Shown: positions 1-9,553, counted from the first letter of the stretch. The stretch: DNA of 64,000 bases from Sphingomonas xinjiangensis (GCF_014199255.1 NZ_JACIJF010000002.1:431967-495966), one strand, 5' to 3'. Notes: a model not told the origin generated them from the sequence alone. A program made the numbers and translations.

Positions 1-245
1 TGGGGAAAGCCACTCCTCTTCGGCCTGCCCAACTAACCGTGCAGATGAATCCGGGTTGCGGCGCCCGCCCACAGAGTGGCAAATTCAATCTAAACCCTTG
101 TTAGTTTTCGTCGCTTCGCCCCCGTCGCCTGCGCATCGTTACGTCATCATCCAAGTTGTTGTTGCTGGCGCTAGATCGTTTGTCCCGATCAACGGCGCAA
201 AGACTCCGCTCGTGCGTTGGGGCGCGGAACCGGAGTCTGGAATCT
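1..245. other. Left-edge stretch without a recognisable gene
   Basis: No frame gives a convincing protein here. The longer open frames start from alternative codons and run into the SDR gene in other frames. The last 15 bases contain the GGAG ribosome-binding site of the SDR gene. I see no clear promoter, hairpin or RNA gene. Confidence 0.5.
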
Positions 246-974
246 ATGACGAATCTCGCAGGAAAGCGCATTTTGGTAACCGGCGGCACCACTGGGATCG
301 GCCGCGAAACCGTGAAGCAACTGGTGGCGCGGGGCGCCCATGTCATCACCTTCGGCCGCGACCAGGGGCCACTCGACGAAGTGCTGGAACAAGCTCGTGC
401 GGGCGACGGCCAAGTCTTTGGAATCACGGCAGATGCGAGCACCAAAGAGGGTCTGGACAAGGTCTTTGTCAGCGTCGACCAGATGCTGGCCGGCCTCGAC
501 ATGCTCGTCGCCTGCGCGGCGCTCGGCGCCGATCCCCTCACCGAAATGGCCGAGGATGATTGGCGCTATGTGATCGAGACCAACCTGGTCGGCTATCTCG
601 CCAGTGCCCAGCGCGCGATCACGCGCATGGAACAGTCCGGCGGCGGCCACCTCCTGTTCGTCGGCTCGATCAGCACCGAAATCAAAGCCGCAGGCGAAAG
701 CGTCTATTCCGCCACCAAGGCCGGCGTCCAGGCATTCGCCGAAACGCTCCGCAAGGAAATCTCGGCGGAAAAGAACATCAAGGTATCGGTGATCCAGCCC
801 GGGTCCGTCGAAACCGACATGCAGGAATGCACCGACGGAGAGAAAGCGCAAGCCGTGGAAAAGCAGCAGATGCTCCATGCCGAGGAAGTCGCTGACGCGA
901 TCGTCTGGGTGCTCACGCGCTCGGCAAACATCGTCAACCTGCGCATCGAACCCCTCGACCAGAAAACCAGCTGA
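246..974 (+). CDS. SDR-family NAD(P)-dependent oxidoreductase
   Basis: A 242-residue classical short-chain dehydrogenase/reductase, the usual length for the family. The Rossmann glycine motif TGGTTGIG lies at residues 12-19. The catalytic YSATK (Tyr154, Lys158) is present, with a preceding Ser in the VGSIS segment. An in-frame frame runs 90 bases further upstream, but the ATG at 246 follows a GGAG at 232-235 and gives the normal N-terminus (MTNLAGKR). There is no signal peptide, so it is cytoplasmic. The stop overlaps the start of the patatin gene by one base (TGATG), so the two are translationally coupled. The substrate cannot be read from sequence. Class certain; specific reaction unknown. 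Confidence 0.9.
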   Translation: MTNLAGKRILVTGGTTGIGRETVKQLVARGAHVITFGRDQGPLDEVLEQARAGDGQVFGITADASTKEGLDKVFVSVDQMLAGLDMLVACAALGADPLTEMAEDDWRYVIETNLVGYLASAQRAITRMEQSGGGHLLFVGSISTEIKAAGESVYSATKAGVQAFAETLRKEISAEKNIKVSVIQPGSVETDMQECTDGEKAQAVEKQQMLHAEEVADAIVWVLTRSANIVNLRIEPLDQKTS

Positions 975-2017
975 TGCCGACGGGAACCGCACTCCTGCTG
1001 GCCGGCGGGGTAGGCCTCGGCGCGTATCAGCTCGGCGCCTACGCTGCGCTCGAAGCCAGCGGCACCATCGAACTTCAGGCGGTCGCAGGCTCGTCGATCG
1101 GCGCCGTCAATGGCGCGATCCTCGTCGGCAATCCGCCCGAACAGCGCCTGGCCAAGCTGCGCGCCTTTTGGAAGCGCGTCGAGCGCGAAGCCGCGCCCGA
1201 AGAATGGACCGACCCGCTCGCGCTCGCCCGCAGCGGACCGCTACGCCACTTGCGCAACTGGTCCAACATCCTGACGACCCGCACCACCGGCACGCCGGGG
1301 CTATTTGCCCCCCGGCTGCCCGGCATGGGACGCACAACCGTGGCCAGCCTGTACGAGGCTAGCCCGCTGCTCGCCTCACTTGCCGAGTTCGTCGACTTCG
1401 ATCGCCTGAACGATGGGCACATCCGTTTCACCATCGCCACCACAGACGTGGAAAGCGGCGAAACGATCCTGTTCGACACTGCGCTGGGCGACCACATCAC
1501 CCCCGATCACATCGCCGCCGCCAGTGCGCTGCTCCCCGCCTTCGAGCCGGTACAGGTGGACGGCCGCTGGCTCAGCGACGGCGGCTTCTCGGCCAATGTG
1601 CCACTGGAACCGCTGCTCTGCTCCGAACGCCCTTGCCCGGCGCCGCCGCTTTGCCTCGTGCTCGACCTGTTCGCCCCCGACGGCCCGCTGCCCAACGGCC
1701 TTGAGGCCGCCGTCGAACGCGCCACTGATCTCAAATACGCAACGCAGACCACGTTGCGCCTCGCCGGTCTGCGTCGCGAGCGTGCGCTCGAGGCGCGGCT
1801 GGGCAATTCCGAAGCAACCACGCTGCTGCATATGAGCTATCGCGGCCCGGCGCACGAAGCGGGCCAGGAAAAGACCTACGATTTCTCTCCGGCCACCCTG
1901 CGCGACCGTCAACAGGCAGGCGCGGCCGACACCGAAGCGGCGCTTGCCTTGCTGGCGACGCTTCCCCAAGCACCCGAACCGGGCCTCCACATTCACCGCA
2001 TCCGCCGCGGGTCCTAA
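974..2017 (+). CDS. Patatin-like phospholipase
   Basis: A 347-residue patatin-domain serine hydrolase. The oxyanion-hole glycine stretch (GGVGLGAYQ) is at about residues 11-19. The nucleophile elbow GSSIG puts the catalytic Ser at 41, and the dyad Asp is in SDGG (Asp202). Known members hydrolyse phospholipids or neutral lipids. There is no clear signal peptide, so it is probably cytoplasmic or membrane-associated. It is the second gene of a two-gene unit with the SDR gene. The pairing suggests lipid turnover, for example of storage-polymer or membrane acyl groups, but that is inference. Its 3' end lies 7 bases from the convergent DUF808 gene. Confidence 0.85.
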   Translation: MPTGTALLLAGGVGLGAYQLGAYAALEASGTIELQAVAGSSIGAVNGAILVGNPPEQRLAKLRAFWKRVEREAAPEEWTDPLALARSGPLRHLRNWSNILTTRTTGTPGLFAPRLPGMGRTTVASLYEASPLLASLAEFVDFDRLNDGHIRFTIATTDVESGETILFDTALGDHITPDHIAAASALLPAFEPVQVDGRWLSDGGFSANVPLEPLLCSERPCPAPPLCLVLDLFAPDGPLPNGLEAAVERATDLKYATQTTLRLAGLRRERALEARLGNSEATTLLHMSYRGPAHEAGQEKTYDFSPATLRDRQQAGAADTEAALALLATLPQAPEPGLHIHRIRRGS

Positions 2018-2024
2018 GACAGGA

Positions 2025-2960
2025 TCAGCTATGGCCCTTGCGCGGTATCAAGTGCACGAGGCCGACGATCACCCCGCCAACAATCAGCCCCAGGATCGCA
2101 GCGGCGACGGCGTTCACGAGCCAGCCGACCACGCCCTGCCCCGCCGGCACGCCATGCGCCACCTGCTCGGCGAAATGCTCCACGGCATGCGGCACCGCCC
2201 CCAGCCCGAACACCTCCAGCCCGTGCAGCAGGATGCCGCCGCCGACCCACACCATCGCCGCAACACCGATATGCGACAGCGCCTTCAGCAGCACCGGCAT
2301 GCCCTTCACCAGCCCGCGCCCGAGCGCATTGGCCCCCGCCGAGGAGCGGCCGCTCAGATGCAGCCCGATATCGTCCATTTTCACGATCAGGGCGACTACA
2401 CCGTACACGCCGATCGTGATCGCCACCGCGACCACCGCCAACACCAGTGCCTGCGTCCACAACGACAGGTCCGACAGGTCCGAGAGGGCGATTGCCATGA
2501 TCTCGGCCGACAGGATGAAATCGGTACGCACCGCCCCGCTCACTTGCCGCGCCTCCAGTTCCTTGGGATCGGTGATCGTCTCCACTTCCTCGGCATGCTG
2601 GTGCCCGCTCAGCGCTTCAAAGATCTTCTCGGCCGCCTCGAAACACAGATACGCGCCGCCCACCATCAGGATCGGCGTGATCGCCCAGGGTGCCAGCGCG
2701 CTGAGCGCCAGCGCGGCGGGGAGGATGAAGAGCAGCTTGTTGCGCAGCGATCCCAGTGCGATCTTCCAGATGATCGGCAACTCGCGATCCGGCGACAGCC
2801 CGACGACGTAGCGTGGCGTCACCGCGGTATCGTCGATCACCACCCCCGCCGCTTTGGCGCTCGCCCTGCCTGCAGCCGCGGTGACATCGTCCACCGACGC
2901 GGCCGCCAACTTCGCCAATGCCGCGATGTCATCGAGCAACGCGACCAAACCACCTGCCAT
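2025..2960 (-). CDS. DUF808 (YedI-like) inner-membrane protein
   Basis: A 311-residue multi-pass membrane protein. Its N-terminus (MAGGLVALLDDIAALAKLAA) is the hallmark opening of the DUF808/YedI family. Several hydrophobic segments follow, for example around ALALSALAPWAITPILMVGG and a glycine-rich C-terminal helix. The ATG at 2960 is preferred over an in-frame TTG two codons upstream. Family function is not established. The gene stands alone between the convergent patatin gene and the histidine kinase, which is on the same strand but about 200 bases upstream. Confidence 0.85.
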   Translation of the reverse strand: MAGGLVALLDDIAALAKLAAASVDDVTAAAGRASAKAAGVVIDDTAVTPRYVVGLSPDRELPIIWKIALGSLRNKLLFILPAALALSALAPWAITPILMVGGAYLCFEAAEKIFEALSGHQHAEEVETITDPKELEARQVSGAVRTDFILSAEIMAIALSDLSDLSLWTQALVLAVVAVAITIGVYGVVALIVKMDDIGLHLSGRSSAGANALGRGLVKGMPVLLKALSHIGVAAMVWVGGGILLHGLEVFGLGAVPHAVEHFAEQVAHGVPAGQGVVGWLVNAVAAAILGLIVGGVIVGLVHLIPRKGHS

Positions 2961-3161
2961 GCGCAAACCCCCTTTGTGACCCAGCCAACATCGCTAGCGC
3001 CGCCGGCGGCAAGATGCACGGCCCATTGAGAACAACCAGAACGCCGCCGGTTCGATCCGGATTTCCTTACGGACCGTCGGATCCCGCTACCGTGTCAGCA
3101 CCAGACTCGAAGGTAGCGGCGGCCTCCCCCCCAGCGGCCATCATTCGGGCGCTATCCTCGC
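2961..3161. other. Intergenic region between kinase and DUF808 genes
   Basis: About 200 bases without a gene. An inverted repeat with 8-base arms (CCGCTACC ... GGTAGCGG) and a roughly 20-base loop lies near 3083-3120, just past the kinase stop. It could be a weak terminator, but there is no T-run. Confidence 0.35.
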
Positions 3162-5606
3162 TCACCGCTTCCGCTGTACCCCCTCCGCCGCTTTGCGCAG
3201 CGCCCGCGCCAGTTCTTCGACCGAGTAAGGCTTTTGCAGCACGGCAAAACCCTGGGTGCCGTGTTGAACGAGCGCGGTGCTGTACCCGCTCGTCAGGATG
3301 ACCGGCAGGCTGGGATAGAGGCGATGGATTTCTTCGCCGAGTTCCACGCCCGACATGCCCGGCATCACGACATCCGAAAACACGACATCGAACGCGTCTG
3401 CACCGCCGCGAAGCGTGTCCAGCGCGTCATGGCCGTTCATCGCCAGCACCGTGTGATAGCCCAGTTCCACCAGCGCGTCGGTTGCGAACTGCCCCACTTC
3501 GGCATGATCCTCGACGATCAGCACACAGGCGCCATGGCCCAGCGGCGACGCCTTATCTTCATCGTCTACCTGTGCGGCCTGGTCGGCCGGCGATTTCGGC
3601 AGGAACAGCGTGAAGATCGCGCCCGCGTTGGGCGCACTCTCCACGATCACTTCGCCACCCGACTGCTTGGCAAAGCCGAACACCTGGCTCAGACCCAGGC
3701 CAGTTCCCTGACCGACGGTCTTGGTGGTGAAAAACGGTTCGAAGATGCGATCGATGTCCTCGGGACGGATCCCCGCGCCGCTGTCGGCGATGGAGACCGC
3801 CACGAAGTCCCCTGAGACCGCCGCGTGGTTGCGGATCGCCGGCATGCCTTCGACTGCCCGAACGCGGATGGTCAGTGTGCCGGCACCGTTCATGGCGTCG
3901 CGGGCGTTCACCGCCATGTTCACCAGCGCGGTATCGAACTGGTTAGGATCGGCATTAACCGGGCAAGGATCTTCCCCCGCATCGATCGTCACTTCGACTT
4001 GTGATCCCGCCAGCGTTCCAAGCATATCGCTGAGATTGGCGATGCTTTTGCGCGCATCGAACACGACCGGCTTCAGGGTTTGGCGGCGCGCAAAGGCCAA
4101 GAGCTGGCTGGTCAGCCGCGCGGCCCGGTCCGCGGTGTCCGCGATCGCATCGATATAGCGCACACGTCGCGCTTCGGTGAGCCCAGGCCGGCGCAGCAGG
4201 TCGACCGAGCCGCGGATCACGGTAAGAAGATTGTTGAAGTCGTGCGCGACGCCGCCCGTCAGCTGGCCGACCGCTTCCACCTTCTGCGCCTGGCGAAGCT
4301 GCTCCTCGGCTTTGCGAAGCGCTTCTCCGGCCTCCTTTGCTTGCGTCACATCTCGGCCCGTCGCGTAGATGACGTCGCCCGCGCGCGCCGACACCCAGGA
4401 TATGGTCCGAAAGGTGCCGTCCTTGCGGACATACCGGTTCTCTATCCTCGCCTGCCCGCCGGCTGCGGCCTGCTGATAGGCTTTCACCGTCTGTGCGTGA
4501 TGCTCGGCCACTACGAACTCGTTGACGTGGTGCCCGACCAGCTCCTCCGGACCATAGCCAAGGATAACGGTCCAAGCCGGATTGACCTTCCGGAACACGC
4601 CATCGAAGTCGATCATCACGAGAAGGTCGGGGGAAGTCTCCCACAAGCGGTCGCGCTCTGCGGTGCGTAGCGTGACATCGCTCGCCAGTCGCGCATTGCT
4701 TTCCTGCAGGTCGCTTTCCAGCCGCTTGCGGTCAGTGACGTCGGCGGCAGCGCCGAACCATTCGGTGATCTCGCCTTTATCGTCGAGCAACGGCGTCGCA
4801 CGGGACAGCGTCCAGCCGACCCCGCCATCGGTCCGGTTGACCCGATGCTCCAGGTTGAACAGCGACTTGGTTTCGATCGCCGTGCGAATGGCGGCGGCGA
4901 CGCGGGGCTGGTCGTCGGCCGGGATATACTCGTTCAGCCATTTGGGATTGGCGGTACTGGTGTCGGCCAGAAAGGATCCACCCGACAGCTGCCGCATCTC
5001 ACTCCAGTCGGCACTCATCGAATACAGCACCTCGGAGGACGCGCTGACGAGCGCTCCGAGCCGCGCTTCGCTGACTTGAAATGCGGCGATCTCACGCTCC
5101 AGCCGCATGTGGCTTTCTTGCAGCATGCGTTCCGCGGTCACCCGTCGCGTGGTCTCGGTGACGACAAGGAAGATGCCCGCGACCTTTCCTTCGTCGTCCC
5201 ACAACGGACTGTGGCAATGGGTGAAGTACGCGTCTTCGGGCGCACCACGTCGGTCGGGCGTGTAGCGGGCATCCTCGACATAATAGGATCCACCCGCCAG
5301 CACCTTGTCGAATATCGGGGTAAGCTGATCCCACATCTCGGACCACCATTCCCGCGCGGGACGGCCCATATTGCCGGGGTGCTTGCGCCCCAGGCTAGGC
5401 GCATAGGCATCGTTGTAGAAAGTGATGAGCTCCGGCCCCCAATGGATCATCATGGGAAAGTCCGAACCCAGCAGAATGCGCACGGCGGATTGCAACGACA
5501 TCGGCCAACTATCGACAGGCCCCAAGGGATTGCTTGTCCAGTCGACTGCCCGCAGCAGCGCGCCCGCTTCACCGCCGCCGGCCAGGCACGAACGCTGATC
5601 CATCAT
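3162..5606 (-). CDS. Hybrid sensor histidine kinase with PAS domains and receiver
   Basis: An 814-residue soluble hybrid kinase with no membrane segments. In order it has three PAS-type sensory regions: about 20-170 (ending [10 protein letters not shown]), about 180-300 (with PAC-like DVTDRKR) and about 320-430 (ending GRDVTQAKE). A HisKA helix carries the phospho-acceptor His455 in [12 protein letters not shown] HATPase domain follows with the G2 box GTGLGLS, then a receiver with phospho-Asp745 (FSDVVMPG) and the conserved Lys in LQKPYS. ATG at 5606 or 5603 is a better start than the upstream GTG. No response regulator lies next to it, so the receiver may pass phosphate to a distant partner. 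The signal sensed is unknown. Confidence 0.9.
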   Translation of the reverse strand: MMDQRSCLAGGGEAGALLRAVDWTSNPLGPVDSWPMSLQSAVRILLGSDFPMMIHWGPELITFYNDAYAPSLGRKHPGNMGRPAREWWSEMWDQLTPIFDKVLAGGSYYVEDARYTPDRRGAPEDAYFTHCHSPLWDDEGKVAGIFLVVTETTRRVTAERMLQESHMRLEREIAAFQVSEARLGALVSASSEVLYSMSADWSEMRQLSGGSFLADTSTANPKWLNEYIPADDQPRVAAAIRTAIETKSLFNLEHRVNRTDGGVGWTLSRATPLLDDKGEITEWFGAAADVTDRKRLESDLQESNARLASDVTLRTAERDRLWETSPDLLVMIDFDGVFRKVNPAWTVILGYGPEELVGHHVNEFVVAEHHAQTVKAYQQAAAGGQARIENRYVRKDGTFRTISWVSARAGDVIYATGRDVTQAKEAGEALRKAEEQLRQAQKVEAVGQLTGGVAHDFNNLLTVIRGSVDLLRRPGLTEARRVRYIDAIADTADRAARLTSQLLAFARRQTLKPVVFDARKSIANLSDMLGTLAGSQVEVTIDAGEDPCPVNADPNQFDTALVNMAVNARDAMNGAGTLTIRVRAVEGMPAIRNHAAVSGDFVAVSIADSGAGIRPEDIDRIFEPFFTTKTVGQGTGLGLSQVFGFAKQSGGEVIVESAPNAGAIFTLFLPKSPADQAAQVDDEDKASPLGHGACVLIVEDHAEVGQFATDALVELGYHTVLAMNGHDALDTLRGGADAFDVVFSDVVMPGMSGVELGEEIHRLYPSLPVILTSGYSTALVQHGTQGFAVLQKPYSVEELARALRKAAEGVQRKR

Positions 5607-5697
5607 TGAAACCACTTTCTACGTCCACCTTCGCGACGCGCGATACATTCATTTACCGGCGCCGGAAACGCCGCCCCGCGCGCGCTGGACAAACCGA

Positions 5698-7101
5698 TCA
5701 ACTCGCTTCCGCCACCGCAAGCAAGGCCGCCGCCATGATGCCCGACACATCGGCATCCTGCGGCATGTCGTTGGCGATCAGCGAAAAAGTGAGCGTCCTG
5801 CCGCTACGTGCCACCAGATAACCTGACAGCGCGCTGGTCGCGTTCAAGGTGCCCGTCTTGGCGAACAGCCGCCCCTCCAGGCTGGTGCCCTTGAAGCGCC
5901 GCGCCAGCGTTCCATCGGTCCCGGCTACCGGCAGAGAAGCGCGCCACGCCGCGCCCCAGGGCTGTGCCGCCACCCAGCGCAGCAGTGTGACCGTGCCCCG
6001 CGGCGCAATCCGATTATAGCTCGACATACCCGATCCGTCGGAAAGATCGTACGCCGTACGGGGCACGCCTGCCTGCGTCAGCATCGCCTCGACCTGTGCC
6101 TGTCCATCGGCGATTGATCCGGAACCGCTTTGCAGGCCCAGCCGCCTGAGCAACAGCTCGGCATGCAAGTTTTGGCTCTGCTTGTTCGTGGCCGCCACGT
6201 CTTGCGCCAATGGAGGCGGCGTCAGCCTCGCGAGCACTGGCGTTGCGGCGTTGCGCATCTTGGTGTCTTCCGCCAACGCGCGATGCCGCACGCTCAGCTT
6301 GCCGGTCACTCGCACGCCCCGCGCCTCCAGCAGAGTCTTTAGCCGCCACGCGGCATAATGCGCGGGATCGTCGACGCTCAGGCGCAGGCTCTTGGACGGC
6401 GCTCCTGCCGCGATCTGACCCGTCAGGCGCACCAGAGTGCCGTTGATGTCGCGGTCGTAGCCGATCCTTGTCGGTCCCGACGCCACGGTGACCGCGCGGT
6501 TCTCGACCTGGTAATAAGGCAGCATCTCCACCACCGGCTGGCGTCCGACAGGTCCGGGCGACACTTTCAGCCGCACCTCGTTATCATCAAGGGTCAGCGC
6601 CGATACGCCGGTGCCCGACCAACCAGGGATGTTGTTCCAACTCATGCCCGGGCTCCAGCGCTGGTCCGGAAAGGCGGTGTCGTCGCCGATGATATGACGC
6701 ACGCTTCGGGTGCGCCTCGCCACCGCTTCGGCAAGCACACTCAGGCAATCCGTTATACATTCGGGTGCACTCGACAGCCTCGCATCGCCGTTTCCAAGCA
6801 GCAGCACGTCCTGACCGTCCATCCGCACCGCTGCGCCGCCACTGGTGTCAGGCTGCGCGATGCCTGGCAGCTTCCAATAGGCCGCAGCAGTGGTGAATAT
6901 CTTGGTATTGGATGCCGGCACGTAGCGCCCGTCGGGATCGATGGCGACGATCTCGCGTCCCTTGTCGTCGGTGACGACCATTCCGAAGCGCGTGCCCTGC
7001 GGTGCTGCCGCTAGCTTGGCCTCCACACGCTTCTGAACGCTTTGCGCAGTCGCTGGCAAGGCGGCGGAGAGAATGGAAAACACAACAAGCGGACGGATCA
7101 T
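5698..7101 (-). CDS. dacB: D-alanyl-D-alanine carboxypeptidase/endopeptidase (PBP4, peptidase S13)
   Basis: A 467-residue periplasmic penicillin-binding protein with a Sec signal peptide (cleavage after ALPATA). All three active-site motifs are visible: SxxK as SNTK (Ser64, Lys67), SxN as SYN in SGMSSYNRI, and KTG in FAKTGTLNATS. The long insertion between SxxK and SxN is typical of the S13 family. It trims D-Ala from peptidoglycan stem peptides or cuts cross-links. It is a single gene; the cyclophilin gene upstream is on the same strand but 126 bases away. Confidence 0.92.
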   Translation of the reverse strand: MIRPLVVFSILSAALPATAQSVQKRVEAKLAAAPQGTRFGMVVTDDKGREIVAIDPDGRYVPASNTKIFTTAAAYWKLPGIAQPDTSGGAAVRMDGQDVLLLGNGDARLSSAPECITDCLSVLAEAVARRTRSVRHIIGDDTAFPDQRWSPGMSWNNIPGWSGTGVSALTLDDNEVRLKVSPGPVGRQPVVEMLPYYQVENRAVTVASGPTRIGYDRDINGTLVRLTGQIAAGAPSKSLRLSVDDPAHYAAWRLKTLLEARGVRVTGKLSVRHRALAEDTKMRNAATPVLARLTPPPLAQDVAATNKQSQNLHAELLLRRLGLQSGSGSIADGQAQVEAMLTQAGVPRTAYDLSDGSGMSSYNRIAPRGTVTLLRWVAAQPWGAAWRASLPVAGTDGTLARRFKGTSLEGRLFAKTGTLNATSALSGYLVARSGRTLTFSLIANDMPQDADVSGIMAAALLAVAEAS

Positions 7102-7227
7102 GGCGATGCCCTAGGTGCGGCGCACCACGCTCGCAATCCGCAACAGTCACTTACCACCACGATCATCCGAGGATGCAGCGTGCACTGCGCCGCTTGCACC
7201 TCGCAGCAGGGCTCCAGGCGCGCCTGC

Positions 7228-7872
7228 TCAGCGTCGCGGGATGCCCAGCGTCCATGGCTTGGGAAGGCCGGTGGGCTTGGCTGTGCCGTCCAGCCGCTCG
7301 ACGCGCACCAACTTCACCGGCGGCTGGATCATCTGGCCACGCATCGCATCGCGCCCACAACAGGTCGGCTTGCCCAGGATGCGCTTCACCACGTCCATTC
7401 CCGCCACGACATGACCAAAGGCGGCAAAGCCGCGCGCGCCTGGTTTCGCATCAAGACCACGATTGTCGCCGACCATGATCGAAAAGTTGCCCGTTGCGGA
7501 ATCGGGATTGCTCCCGTGCGCCATCGAGATCGTGCCACTCACATGGCGGATGCCGGTTTTGTTCGTCGGCTCAAGCGGCGGCGACGGGAGAATGCGGCGA
7601 GCATCCGTGCCGATGCCCCCCTGGATGAAGCCGAACTTAGGATCGGCCTTGCGGCGCGCGGAGCGGTAGATCGCCGTTCCGTCGAACCGCCCGTCATCGA
7701 CATAGACAAGGAAGTTCGCGGTCGTCTTGGGGGCGCGCTTCGCTTCCAGTGCGACGACAATCGCGCCCTCGGAGGTGACGATCCGCACTCGGGTAAGCGC
7801 GGGAGGCGGCGGAGAGGCCGATGCGGTCAGCGTAAAGGACAGCAAGGCGGCGGAGGCAAACAGGCGACGCAT
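7228..7872 (-). CDS. Periplasmic cyclophilin-type peptidyl-prolyl isomerase
   Basis: A 214-residue cyclophilin with a signal peptide (MRRLFASAALLSFTLTASA). Core motifs include NFLVYVDDGRFDGT, FIQGG, SMAHG and the C-terminal GFAAFGHVVAGMDVV. The loop containing KPTCCGRDAM adds a Cys-Cys pair near the C-terminus that may form a disulfide. It catalyses cis-trans isomerisation of prolyl bonds during folding of exported proteins. It follows no obvious operon. Confidence 0.9.
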   Translation of the reverse strand: MRRLFASAALLSFTLTASASPPPPALTRVRIVTSEGAIVVALEAKRAPKTTANFLVYVDDGRFDGTAIYRSARRKADPKFGFIQGGIGTDARRILPSPPLEPTNKTGIRHVSGTISMAHGSNPDSATGNFSIMVGDNRGLDAKPGARGFAAFGHVVAGMDVVKRILGKPTCCGRDAMRGQMIQPPVKLVRVERLDGTAKPTGLPKPWTLGIPRR

Positions 7873-7915
7873 GCCGGCCTGCTACTCAAAGCCGCGCCGC
7901 CGCGCGAGTATTAGA

Positions 7916-8275
7916 TCAACAATCGCTGCTGACAATGGCGATCAGCGCGTCGAATTGCGGCGTGGTGAAACCCGCGGCGTAAAAGGCATCGATCTCGTGC
8001 TGGGGCAAGGTCGGGCCGCGATGCCAGGCGAGTACGGCAGAACGGCGAAGTGCTTCGAGCCGCGCGTCCGCCAATCGTGGGCTCACGCGGTGGCCGCCAA
8101 ATAGCACGCCGAGGGCGGTAGCGACGGGACCGGGCTGGCGGAGCGAGGAGAGACGGTCGCGGCGAGCGAGCGAAATGACCTGCCGTTCGAGCGGTGTGAA
8201 ACCGGCGCTGGGGAGGAGATCCGCGGGGGTTGTGACCGGATCGCCTTGAAGGGCGGAGAAGTTGAGATAGGCCAT
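7916..8275 (-). CDS. Small AhpD/carboxymuconolactone decarboxylase-like protein lacking the CxxC motif
   Basis: A 119-residue soluble protein. The opening FTPLERQVISLA and the later DARLEALRR ... FYAAGFTTPQFDALI resemble the helices that flank the CxxCxxxH site in AhpD-like proteins. The spacing between them (32 residues) is close to the family's, but that stretch has no cysteine here. The only cysteine is the last residue. It may have lost peroxidase activity, or the resemblance may be structural only. Two copies of an 18-base motif sit directly upstream, downstream of the same-strand TetR gene, so that TetR is a likely regulator. Function otherwise unknown. Confidence 0.55.
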   Translation of the reverse strand: MAYLNFSALQGDPVTTPADLLPSAGFTPLERQVISLARRDRLSSLRQPGPVATALGVLFGGHRVSPRLADARLEALRRSAVLAWHRGPTLPQHEIDAFYAAGFTTPQFDALIAIVSSDC

Positions 8276-8331
8276 GGAGTCTTGCCGTCTGGAAGTTGAT
8301 GAAAGTTGTGCGGAACGCTATCCACAACAGC

Positions 8332-8396
8332 TTCCGTACCAGGCGGTATATTAACTCCCGCTTACACCGTCAAGCAATTTCCGTACTGCGCGGTAT
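8332..8396. promoter_or_regulatory. Two copies of an 18-base candidate TetR operator
   Basis: TTCCGTAC-NNNN-CGGTAT occurs at 8332-8349 (centre CAGG) and at 8379-8396 (centre TGCG). The copies are identical at all 14 flanking positions and start 47 bases apart. Each has partial dyad symmetry (TnCCG, 7-base spacer, CGGnA). They lie between the TetR gene and the AhpD-like gene, in the latter's promoter region. A related half site (TTCCGGTAC, 9017-9025) sits just before the TetR start codon. Confidence 0.55.
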
Positions 8397-8401
8397 CGTG
8401 T

Positions 8402-9013
8402 TCAGCGCGTCGGCCAGACCGAAAGGCTGGTTGCCACCAGCGCCTCGAGTTCGGCGCGGCTGGCCCCGGCGCCGGCCTGCAGCGACATGCCCTGCACCAA
8501 GGCGATCAGATAGGAGGCAAGGCCTGCCGCATCCATGCTCTCGGGAAGCTCGCCATCGTCCTTGGCGCGCTGAAACCGCTCGATCAGCAACCGTCCGGAA
8601 GACCGCCGCCGCTCGATCACTTCGGCGCGGATCGACTCCGCTTCCACGCCGCACGCAACCGAGCTGATGACGCGCAGGCAGCCCTTGGGCTCGCCTTCGA
8701 TGGCGTGCATTTCGAGCGCGCCGGCCAGGATCCGTTCGGCCACCCCGCGCGCCGTCGGCGCGTCGAGCGCGGGCTGCATATACGCCAGCTTCTCGCGCTC
8801 ATACAGATCGAGCGCCTTGCGAAACAACGACTCCTTGTTGCCAAAGGCCGCATACAGGCTGGGACGCGTGATCCCCATCGCCTCGGTCAGGTCGGTAAGC
8901 GACGCACCTTCATAACCCTTGCTCCAGAAGACGCGGAGCGCCGCTGCAAGGGCGTCGTCGACATCGAATTCGCGCGGGCGACCCTTGCCACCAGGACAGC
9001 AGGAAAGTTTCAT
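8402..9013 (-). CDS. TetR/AcrR-family transcriptional regulator
   Basis: A 203-residue repressor. The N-terminal helix-turn-helix is typical: GRPREFDVDDALAAALRVFW, then GASLTDLTEAMGITRPSLYAAFGNKESLF. The C-terminal ligand domain (from about 80) includes EPKGCLRVISSVACG. The ATG at 9013 gives MKLSCCPGGKGRPREF; the frame upstream of it is non-coding. Cysteines at the extreme N-terminus (CC) and in the ligand domain make redox sensing conceivable but unproven. The nearest targets are itself and the AhpD-like gene downstream, which carries a doubled candidate operator. Confidence 0.85.
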   Translation of the reverse strand: MKLSCCPGGKGRPREFDVDDALAAALRVFWSKGYEGASLTDLTEAMGITRPSLYAAFGNKESLFRKALDLYEREKLAYMQPALDAPTARGVAERILAGALEMHAIEGEPKGCLRVISSVACGVEAESIRAEVIERRRSSGRLLIERFQRAKDDGELPESMDAAGLASYLIALVQGMSLQAGAGASRAELEALVATSLSVWPTR

Positions 9014-9062
9014 AACTTCCGGTACATAAGCGCAAATATCGGAAAATCCATAGTAAATTCGC

Positions 9063-9530
9063 TCACCCCTGTTCCGGCGCGGAGCAGGCGAGGCCCGCAT
9101 CGCCCTCTTCGCGCGCTACCGCAACGGCCAGCTTCTCCACGATTCCCGAGAGTTGCGCGCGCTCCTGGACATCAAGCGTGCCGAAGATCAGCTCCACCAG
9201 CCTGGCCCGTATCGGTTCGGTGGTTTCGATCGCGCGCTTGCCGGCCGGGGTAATCGAGATCCGCTTCACACGCCGATCGCGCGCGTCGGGTTCGCGCACC
9301 ACCAGCCCGTCGCGCTCCATCCCGTCAAGCGCCTCGGTCACCGTGCGCGGCGCCAGGCTGAACAGTTCGGCGATATCCGCGGCGCGCGCCGGACCGTGCC
9401 GGTGGACATACATCAACAATTTGGTGCGGGCGAACGACGCCCCCGACGCACTCATGCGCCGATCGAGCAGCCGGTGCATGCGCAGGAAGAGGCTGCCGAA
9501 TTCAGTGGAAAGCTGGTCGAGATCTGTCAT
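9063..9530 (-). CDS. MarR-family transcriptional regulator of the EmrAB-type pump
   Basis: A 155-residue winged-helix protein of normal MarR length. The DNA-binding part reads RAADIAELFSLAPRTVTEALD, followed by the wing GLVVREPDARDRRVKRISIT, which carries the family's conserved D-R-R signature. It is divergent from emrA and separated from it by 99 bases. That gap holds a near-perfect 20-base palindrome starting 4 bases upstream of this start codon. By analogy with EmrR/MprA it probably represses itself and the pump until a drug-like ligand binds. Confidence 0.88.
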   Translation of the reverse strand: MTDLDQLSTEFGSLFLRMHRLLDRRMSASGASFARTKLLMYVHRHGPARAADIAELFSLAPRTVTEALDGMERDGLVVREPDARDRRVKRISITPAGKRAIETTEPIRARLVELIFGTLDVQERAQLSGIVEKLAVAVAREEGDAGLACSAPEQG

Positions 9531-9533
9531 GGG

Positions 9534-9553
9534 TTATTGAGGGGCCTCAATAA
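9534..9553. promoter_or_regulatory. Candidate MarR operator palindrome
   Basis: TTATTGAGGG followed directly by GCCTCAATAA: the 10-base arms match at 9 of 10 positions. It sits in the divergent marR-emrA promoter region, 3 bases from the marR start codon. Position and symmetry are what a MarR dimer would bind to control both directions. Confidence 0.75.
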
